The position numbers and the translations under genes are program-made. The notes beneath the pieces are model-generated. The model saw nothing but the letters and a program-made list of their open reading frames with translations. It was not told the DNA's origin and ran no database searches. Shown piece after piece: positions 58,985 to 64,000 of a stretch of DNA of 64,000 nt; positions within the stretch are counted from its first letter, which is position 1; every line of letters starts with the position of its first letter. This stretch comes from DASXRA01 sp036506155 (lineage in GTDB: Bacteria; Actinomycetota; Actinomycetes; Mycobacteriales; Jatrophihabitantaceae), in assembly GCA_036506155.1 (NCBI GenBank), contig DASXSF010000108.1:62001-126000 (forward strand). Direction: 5' to 3'.

Positions 58985-59293
58985 TCAGGCGCAGTCCCGG
59001 CAGATGTACTCGCCGTTCCGCTCGCGCGCCAACCGGCTGCGGTGGTGCACCAGGAAGCAGCGCGAGCAGGTGAACTCATCCTCCTGCTTCGGCAGCACCC
59101 TGACGGTGAGCTCCTCACCAGACAGGTTGGACAAGTCCGCGCCCGGCAGCTCGAGGGACTCGGCGAGCTCCGTCTCGTCGACGTCGATCGTGCCGGACTG
59201 CGCCTCGGCGCGACGCGCCTTCAATTCGTCGAGCGAGTCTTCGCTCAGCTCGTCGACATCGCCACGTCGCGGGGCATCGTAATCGGTGGCCAT
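58985..59293 (-). CDS. DUF4193 family protein
   Basis: 102 residues. An acidic N-terminus (DYDAPRRGDVDELSEDSLDELKARRAEAQ) and a C-terminal zinc-ribbon CSRCFLVHHRSRLA plus CRDC, the usual DUF4193 layout. Function unknown; always in actinobacteria and here in the usual place near LytR_C, inositol phosphatase family, ppgK and sigA. Likely a zinc-binding, possibly RNA polymerase- or ribosome-linked, protein. Confidence 0.92.
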   Translation of the reverse strand: MATDYDAPRRGDVDELSEDSLDELKARRAEAQSGTIDVDETELAESLELPGADLSNLSGEELTVRVLPKQEDEFTCSRCFLVHHRSRLARERNGEYICRDCA

Positions 59294-59648
59294 CGGCCCT
59301 CAACTCCTCGATCGGCTCGCCGCTGAATTGTCGTCAGCGCGGGCAACCGCTTTGCGTCGGTCACAGCTACTGCTCAGCCGCTGTGGCCGCTTTCGGGTGC
59401 CGGCCCGGGGTCCAACGTCCAGGTCCTCCAATTTGTGCCCGGGACGAGCACCGAATCCGAAGGCCCGGTCCGCCCCCTTGCAGATCGGGCCGCGGTACGG
59501 TACCGCGCCGGCAGTCCGCGGTAACGACAGGACACGCCTGCGCATTCCCGGGACCCGGAAGCGATACCCTCTAGAGCCACATCTGGGCACCTATCCGTCA
59601 TCGCCGCGGTGCCCGCACGAGCCGGTCCCACCTAGGGGGAGGTGCACG
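59294..59648. other. divergent intergenic region between DUF4193 and the LytR_C gene
   Basis: 355 bases without a convincing gene. It should hold divergent promoters. A 17-base perfect palindrome, CGCGGTACGGTACCGCG, sits at 59491-59507 and is a candidate operator. TACCCT at about 59565 is a possible -10 for the plus strand, but I cannot find a convincing -35. The site GGGGGAGGTG before the TTG start (59634-59643) is the strongest ribosome-binding signal. Confidence 0.5.
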
Positions 59649-60212
59649 TTGGAGCGCTTGAACACGCGGCGCCCGCTGCCTGCCCTCATCTTCCTGGTCG
59701 GCCTCTCGCTGCTCACCGCGCTCGTCTGGTGGCGAGTCATCCACCGCTCCGACTCGGGCAGTTCGTCCTCGTCGTCGACGCAGAGCTGCTCACCGACAAG
59801 CAACACGGTCGTGCCGCAGCCCGCTGCGGTCACCGTCAATGTCTTGAACTCGACGGACCGGGCACACCTGGCCCGCACCGTTGCCATCACGCTGCGTCAG
59901 CGCGGTTTCCACGTCACCGGCTATGGAAACGACGATCCGGGCATTGTGGTCAACGGCGTCGCCGAGATCCGATACGGGCCGAAGGGCAACGATGCGGCGA
60001 CGCTGCTCTCCTTCTACCTGCCAGGGGCGACGCTCGTCCCGACGCAGCGCAGCGACAGCGGCGTCGTGGTGTCACTCGGCACCAAGTTCCGTGCGGTCAG
60101 TACCAACGCCCACGCGAAGCTGGCGATGCAGAGCCGGCACGTCACGCAGTTGCCGGCACGGCCTGGCCCGCTTGCCCGCACGCCGACCGCCACGACCTCG
60201 ACAGCCTGTTGA
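59649..60212 (+). CDS. LytR_C-domain membrane protein
   Basis: 187 residues starting with TTG, chosen because GGAGG lies five to six bases upstream and the frame from here gives a membrane helix (about 10-30, LPALIFLVGLSLLTALVWW). After a Ser-rich linker comes a LytR_C domain: VTVNVLNSTDRAHLARTVAITLRQRGFHVTGYGND, IVVNGVAEIRYGPKGNDAATLLSFYLPGATLVP. This domain is normally attached to LytR-CpsA-Psr wall enzymes but here it is alone. It probably faces the wall; function unknown. Confidence 0.86.
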   Translation: MERLNTRRPLPALIFLVGLSLLTALVWWRVIHRSDSGSSSSSSTQSCSPTSNTVVPQPAAVTVNVLNSTDRAHLARTVAITLRQRGFHVTGYGNDDPGIVVNGVAEIRYGPKGNDAATLLSFYLPGATLVPTQRSDSGVVVSLGTKFRAVSTNAHAKLAMQSRHVTQLPARPGPLARTPTATTSTAC

Positions 60213-60248
60213 ACCGCCGGTTCGTGTCTCTCGCCTGCACCGCCTAGC

Positions 60249-60267
60249 AGCGCTTGCGCTCATCGCA
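60249..60267. repeat. partial copy of the dispersed element
   Basis: AGCGCTTGCGCTCATCGC shares GCGCTCATCGC with the other copies and contains the palindromic AGCGCT. It lies in the 59-base gap between two convergent genes and just ahead of the phosphatase stop. Partial match, so low weight. Confidence 0.35.
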
Positions 60268-60271
60268 CGGA

Positions 60272-61090
60272 TCAAGGATTGTCCGCGCCGAGTTCCTCGA
60301 GAAGCCCGAACAACTGCCGGGCGAGGGCGGCGCCTGCCACCGCGATCATCTGCGCACTCGGCTCGCGTCCGTGCAACCCCGATACCGTGCAGCCGGCCTC
60401 CCGGGCGATAAGCGCGCCGGCCGCCCAATCCCACGGGTTCAGCCCGACCTCGAAGTAGGCGTCGAGCCGCCCGGCGGCAACCGCGCACAGGTCCAGCGCG
60501 GCAGAGCCCAGGCGACGGATGTCGGCGATACGGGGCAGCAGCGCCGCGACCACCGCCGCCTGCCGCGCCCGCTGCGCGGCGTCGTAGCCGAACCCGGTGC
60601 CGACCACCGCCCGGTACAGAGGCACGTCGCGAGGGCCGAGCAGGCGCTGCTCGCCCACGAAGGCACCGTCGCCGAGCGTGGCCCGGAACAGCTCGCGGCT
60701 GACGGGGTTGTGCACGCAGCCGGCCACGATCCGCCCGTCGACCTCGGCAGCGATCGAGACGGCATACTGCGGCAGGCCGAGAACAAAGTTCACCGTGCCG
60801 TCGATCGGGTCGACGAACCAGCGCACGCCGCTGCTGCCGGTGCGCCGGCCGGCCTCCTCGCCCAGCACGGCATCGTCGGGACGCAGGCGGGCCAGCTCGC
60901 TGCGGATGAACGCCTCTGCGGCACGGTCGACCTCCGTCACGACGTCGGTCGGCGTGCTCTTTGTGTCGACCGCGAAGTGATCGTGTCGGTGCGCGCGGAT
61001 CAGATCACCGGCGCCGGTCGCGAGCTCCGTAGCAAGCTCGGTGAGAGCGCTCGCGGACGGGACCGGTGTCACCAGACCATCGCACCACAT
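60272..61090 (-). CDS. inositol monophosphatase family protein (SuhB-like)
   Basis: 272 residues from ATG 61090; the GTG at 61072 is an alternative. The metal-dependent phosphatase motifs are intact: DVVTEVDRAAE, GEEAG (Glu for metal 1), WFVDPIDGTVNFVLGLP (motif A with both Asp), and NPWDWAAGALIAREAGC (motif B with the third Asp). It could hydrolyse inositol phosphate for mycothiol/phosphatidylinositol or another sugar phosphate such as PAP or fructose-1,6-bisphosphate. It is divergent from ppgK, 45 bases apart. Confidence 0.92.
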   Translation of the reverse strand: MWCDGLVTPVPSASALTELATELATGAGDLIRAHRHDHFAVDTKSTPTDVVTEVDRAAEAFIRSELARLRPDDAVLGEEAGRRTGSSGVRWFVDPIDGTVNFVLGLPQYAVSIAAEVDGRIVAGCVHNPVSRELFRATLGDGAFVGEQRLLGPRDVPLYRAVVGTGFGYDAAQRARQAAVVAALLPRIADIRRLGSAALDLCAVAAGRLDAYFEVGLNPWDWAAGALIAREAGCTVSGLHGREPSAQMIAVAGAALARQLFGLLEELGADNP

Positions 61091-61135
61091 GCGCCGGGAT
61101 AGGGTACGCGCAGAGGCAGCCAGGAGGAGACAAAC

Positions 61136-61894
61136 GTGGGCGAGCGACCTGACCAGGCGTTCGGCATCGACATCGGCGGCTCCGGCATCAAGGGTGCTGT
61201 CGTCCACACCACCACGGGCGAGCTCGCGACCCAGCGGGTGCGCATCGTCACGCCGCAGCCGTCCACTCCCGACTCCGTGGCCGCAGTAGTCGCACAGCTC
61301 ATCCGGCAAGCCGAATGGCACGGGGTCATCGGGGCGACGTTCCCCGCAGTGATCCAGCACGGGGTGGCGCGCTCCGCGGCGAACGTCGACCGCAGCTGGA
61401 TCGGCACCGATGTCGACGACGTCTTCACCAAGGCCACCGGGCAGAAGGTGATCGTGCTCAACGACGCCGACGCCGCCGGCATCGCAGAGGCACGTTTCGG
61501 CGCGGCTCGCGACGTCCCGGGCGTCGTCATCCTGCTGACGTTCGGCACCGGCATAGGCAGCGCACTGCTCGTCGACGGCAAGCTGGTACCCAATACCGAG
61601 CTCGGTCACCTCGAGCTCGACGGGCACGATGCCGAGACCCGGGCCGCCGCATCCGTCCGCGACCGGGAGAACTTGCCGTACAGGCGGTGGGCAAAGCGGG
61701 TTTCGAGGTACATGTCCCACGTCGAGAAGCTGTTCACGCCCGACTTGTTCGTAGTGGGTGGAGGCGTCAGCAAAGACGCTGACAAGTGGGTGCCGTACCT
61801 GGAGCTACACACGCCGATCAAGCCGGCGCAGCTGCTCAACAACGCCGGCATCGTGGGCGCTGCAATGGCAGCCGCGGAGCGAGACGGCGAGTAA
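61136..61894 (+). CDS. ppgK: polyphosphate glucokinase
   Basis: 252 residues from a GTG preceded by AGGAGGAGA. A ROK-family kinase that phosphorylates glucose with polyphosphate or ATP. Marks: FGIDIGGSGIKGAVV (phosphate loop), VIGATFPAVIQHGV, IVLNDADAAGIAEARFGAA (catalytic Asp), LLTFGTGIGSALLVDGKLVPNTELGHLELDG, and VVGGGVSKDADKWVPYL. This sequence (LNDADAAGIAEARFGAA, TELGHLELDG) is typical of actinobacterial PpgK. The stop is near the promoter of sigA. Confidence 0.95.
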   Translation: MGERPDQAFGIDIGGSGIKGAVVHTTTGELATQRVRIVTPQPSTPDSVAAVVAQLIRQAEWHGVIGATFPAVIQHGVARSAANVDRSWIGTDVDDVFTKATGQKVIVLNDADAAGIAEARFGAARDVPGVVILLTFGTGIGSALLVDGKLVPNTELGHLELDGHDAETRAAASVRDRENLPYRRWAKRVSRYMSHVEKLFTPDLFVVGGGVSKDADKWVPYLELHTPIKPAQLLNNAGIVGAAMAAAERDGE

Positions 61895-61924
61895 GGTTGC
61901 CACCCGCGGTTGGGCAGCGCGGTT

Positions 61925-61930
61925 TACAAT
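61925..61930 (+). promoter_or_regulatory. candidate -10 box upstream of sigA
   Basis: TACAAT is a good -10 hexamer, immediately after ppgK and about 145 bases before the sigA GTG. The best upstream box, TTGCCA at 61897-61902, is 22 bases away, five too many for a standard promoter, so the call rests on the -10 only. Confidence 0.35.
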
Positions 61931-62075
61931 GATCGGCAGGTCACTGCGCACGTACTGGACTCGAAGTTTGAGGCGACCAACAGACGGCGAGCTGGCCCGC
62001 CTCTTCCCTCCGCGTCAGCGGAATGACTCCGCGCGCCGGGTTCGATCCGTCCGCGCAACAGGTGAAAGGGCGTTT

Positions 62076-63395
62076 GTGGGCGCACGCAGCACTACCTCAG
62101 ATTCCGATACAGCACTCGCCAGCGAGCGGCCGCGCGCGGTCGCCGCAGCAACGGCCACCAAACGGGTTACCGCGCCGGTCGCGGCCAAGCCGGGGCGGAC
62201 AAGTACCAAGCCCGGCAAGGCGTCCGCGAGGACCACCGCGAAGTCCGCGGCAAAGGCCACCAAGACCGTGGAGAAGGCACCACCCACAGAGGCGCCCGCG
62301 GACGAGCCTGCGCCTGACGCGAGCGCTCTCGAGGCGGCCGCCGCGGTCGAGGAGCTGGAGCCGGAGGGGCCGATCGATCCGGCGGAGGTCGACGAGGAGT
62401 CCGCCGAGTTCGCGTGGGACGACGAGGAGGAGTCCGAGGCGCTGCGCCAGGCGCGCAAGGACGCCGAGATGACGGCATCTGCGGACTCCGTACGCGCGTA
62501 CCTGAAGCAGATCGGCAAAGTCGCCCTGCTCAACGCCGAGGAGGAGGTCGACCTCGCCAAGCGGATCGAGGCCGGCCTCTACGCCGCGGAGCGGCTGCGC
62601 CAGGCCGAGGAGACAGCGGAGAAGCTCGTCACTCAGATGCGCCGCGATCTGCGCTGGATCGTCCGCGACGGCGAGCGGGCCAAGAACCACTTGCTCGAGG
62701 CGAACCTGCGGCTGGTCGTGTCGCTGGCCAAGCGCTACACCGGCCGTGGCATGGCCTTCCTGGACCTCATCCAGGAGGGCAACCTGGGGCTCATCCGCGC
62801 CGTCGAGAAGTTCGACTACACCAAGGGCTACAAGTTCTCGACCTACGCCACCTGGTGGATCCGGCAAGCGATCACCCGCGCCATGGCCGATCAGGCCCGC
62901 ACCATCCGGATACCGGTGCACATGGTCGAGGTCATCAACAAGCTCGGTCGTATCCAGCGGGAGCTGCTGCAGGATCTGGGCCGCGAGCCCACGCCTGAAG
63001 AGCTCGCCAAGGAAATGGACATCACGCCGGACAAGGTGCTCGAGATCCAGCAGTACGCTCGCGAGCCGATCTCACTGGACCAGACGATTGGCGACGAAGG
63101 CGACAGCCAACTCGGCGACTTCATCGAGGACTCCGAGGCTGTCGTCGCGGTCGACGCGGTCTCCTTCACGCTGTTGCAAGATCAGTTGCAGTCGGTGCTG
63201 CAGACCTTGTCCGAACGGGAGGCCGGGGTCGTCAAGCTTCGCTTCGGGCTCACCGACGGCCAACCGCGCACCCTTGACGAGATCGGTCAGGTCTACGGCG
63301 TCACGCGTGAGCGAATCAGGCAGATCGAGTCGAAGACCATGTCCAAGCTGCGCCACCCGTCTCGGTCGCAGGTCTTGCGCGACTACCTCGACTGA
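62076..63395 (+). CDS. sigA: principal RNA polymerase sigma factor (SigA/HrdB)
   Basis: 439 residues from GTG 62076 with AAAGGG six bases upstream. The N-terminus (about 1-130) is Ala/Lys/Glu-rich and low-complexity, typical of actinobacterial SigA/HrdB. Region 1.2 starts DSVRAYLKQIGKVALLNAEEEVDLAKRIEAG; region 2 (about 210-280) has NLRLVVSLAKRYTGRGMAFLDLIQEGNLGLIRAVEKFDYTKGYKFSTYATWWIRQAITRAMADQARTIRIPVHMVE; region 4.2 ends RTLDEIGQVYGVTRERIRQIESKTMSKLRHPSRS. It directs RNA polymerase to housekeeping promoters. Confidence 0.97.
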   Translation: MGARSTTSDSDTALASERPRAVAAATATKRVTAPVAAKPGRTSTKPGKASARTTAKSAAKATKTVEKAPPTEAPADEPAPDASALEAAAAVEELEPEGPIDPAEVDEESAEFAWDDEEESEALRQARKDAEMTASADSVRAYLKQIGKVALLNAEEEVDLAKRIEAGLYAAERLRQAEETAEKLVTQMRRDLRWIVRDGERAKNHLLEANLRLVVSLAKRYTGRGMAFLDLIQEGNLGLIRAVEKFDYTKGYKFSTYATWWIRQAITRAMADQARTIRIPVHMVEVINKLGRIQRELLQDLGREPTPEELAKEMDITPDKVLEIQQYAREPISLDQTIGDEGDSQLGDFIEDSEAVVAVDAVSFTLLQDQLQSVLQTLSEREAGVVKLRFGLTDGQPRTLDEIGQVYGVTRERIRQIESKTMSKLRHPSRSQVLRDYLD

Positions 63396-63410
63396 CGCCG
63401 ACTTTCGGGC

Positions 63411-64000
63411 GTGACGCAAGGCCAGTCAGCGGCGCCTGCATTCGCCGCAGCGATCGGTGCGCTAGCCGGTGCCTCCCTTTCGGGTCATCGTGGCCGTCGC
63501 GCTGCCCTGTGCGGCGCGCTCGTCGGGGCGGCGGGGTTGGCGGCGTCCGAGGCGGTTGCCCGGGCGCGGCAGCGGCCTGGCGAGATTCCCGCGCTGTGGC
63601 AGCGCATTCTCATGAGCGGGGCTCTAGTCGCACCGTTGGGCTGGGCGGCCGGGCGGTCACGCCGCGCCGGGCCGGTGGCGGTCGGCGCGGCGACCGGCGG
63701 GCTCGCCGGACTGCTCGGGATCCGGCCACAGAAGGTGCTGTTCGGGCCGCTGTTCGGCGCGGCAATCGGCTCCGGGTTCGCCGCACGCGGACGGCCGGCG
63801 CCGGGGCCGATCGTCGCGAGCACGACCATGGTGGCCTACCGCGTCGCGTCATCGCTCGTGTTCCGAGACGCGCAGGTGACCCTGCTCGCCGAACGGGTCG
63901 CTGCCGAAGAGCTGCCGTTCGTCGTCCCCCGGGAAGCTCGCTCCCGCTATGTCGGCACCGGATACGTCCACGACCTGGCCCTGACGGTCGGCGGCACGTA
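63411..64000 (+). CDS. unidentified Ala/Gly-rich protein, 5' part only
   Basis: A frame starting at GTG 63411, 15 bases after the sigA stop, stays open to the end of the window (196 codons). Its N-terminal half is hydrophobic and small-residue rich (AAAIGALAGASLSGHRGRRAALCGALVGAAGLAASE, GPVAVGAATGGLAGLLGI, LFGPLFGAAIGSGFAA), the second half is more polar (LVFRDAQVTLLAERVAAEELPFVVPREARSRYVGTGYVHDLAL). The first part may lie in the membrane. I do not recognise the family and the stop is outside. Confidence 0.6.
   Translation, partial: MTQGQSAAPAFAAAIGALAGASLSGHRGRRAALCGALVGAAGLAASEAVARARQRPGEIPALWQRILMSGALVAPLGWAAGRSRRAGPVAVGAATGGLAGLLGIRPQKVLFGPLFGAAIGSGFAARGRPAPGPIVASTTMVAYRVASSLVFRDAQVTLLAERVAAEELPFVVPREARSRYVGTGYVHDLALTVGGT

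Noticed and set aside
59642..60247. Alternative GTG frame overlapping the LytR_C gene
   Set aside because: Its product is rich in His, Arg and Pro and matches no domain, while the TTG frame encodes a membrane helix plus LytR_C domain with a better-spaced ribosome site.
1..64000. CRISPR array, tRNA/rRNA genes, insertion sequences or phage genes
   Set aside because: No regularly spaced repeats, no cloverleaf or rRNA-like sequence and no transposase or integrase motif were found in either strand.

Overview
The window is a contiguous, gene-dense chromosomal segment of a high-GC (roughly 70% by eye) actinobacterium. This is supported by actinobacterial family proteins (DUF3000, DUF3093, DUF3159, DUF3710, DUF4193), a HrdB/SigA-type principal sigma factor with a long Lys/Ala-rich N-terminus, a polyphosphate glucokinase, a HemE-HemY-HemQ coproporphyrin-dependent haem set, many GTG starts and many ATGA/GTGA/TGATG gene overlaps. 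The gene order dut / DUF3710 / OB-fold / DUF3159 / two TrkA proteins / KimA-like permease, and DUF4193 / LytR_C / inositol phosphatase / ppgK / sigA, is the kind of order I associate with Actinomycetota. I cannot name the genus. No rRNA, tRNA, IS element, phage module or CRISPR array was seen; this is a core-chromosome region.

Layout. 0-4 kb: two PH-domain membrane proteins, a divergent ROK protein, a secreted L,D-transpeptidase-like protein and a VOC protein. 4-11.6 kb: a thiamin region (tenA, thiD, thiE, thiO-thiS-thiG, cytX) with two TPP riboswitches, continuing into a pseudouridine glycosidase and a PfkB kinase. 11.8-17.5 kb: a lipoprotein, then a Liv-type ABC importer with a fused LivH-LivM permease and a convergent binding protein. 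17.6-23.1 kb: uvrB, a proline-rich membrane protein, a TerC protein behind a yybP-ykoY (manganese) riboswitch, and a binding-protein/VWA fusion. 23.4-30.9 kb: trehalose synthesis from glycogen (treX/glgX, treY, treZ), interrupted by a TetR gene and a PPK2 gene. 30.9-40 kb: two EamA transporters, EcsC protein, RibD-like reductase, an ATP-dependent DNA ligase and a stand-alone NHEJ-type polymerase, a secreted S33 peptidase, and a CFA-type methyltransferase. 40-44.8 kb: msrB, a lipoprotein, hemQ-hemY-hemE and a small zinc-ribbon protein. 44.8-51.8 kb: DUF3000, RNase D, an OmpR-type two-component system, dxs, and a TrmA-like RNA methyltransferase. 51.8-58.9 kb: KimA-like potassium permease, two TrkA proteins, DUF3159, OB-fold, DUF3710, dut, DUF3093, SDR. 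59-64 kb: DUF4193, LytR_C, inositol monophosphatase family, ppgK, sigA and an unfinished reading frame.

How it works together. Thiamin synthesis and precursor salvage are tied to TPP by two RNA switches; in the second, the Shine-Dalgarno sequence lies inside the aptamer's closing helix. TreX-TreY-TreZ debranch glycogen and convert it to trehalose; two polyphosphate-using enzymes (PPK2, PpgK) add phosphate-storage metabolism. KimA and the TrkA pair point to potassium homeostasis, and TerC to manganese export.

I found no obviously new multi-gene system. The most distinctive signals are two divergent genes whose start codons share a CATG palindrome (tenA/thiD), pseudouridine-type genes placed downstream of a TPP switch, a 30-codon upstream reading frame before dxs built from a repeat that recurs in the window, and several inverted repeats that look like operators.
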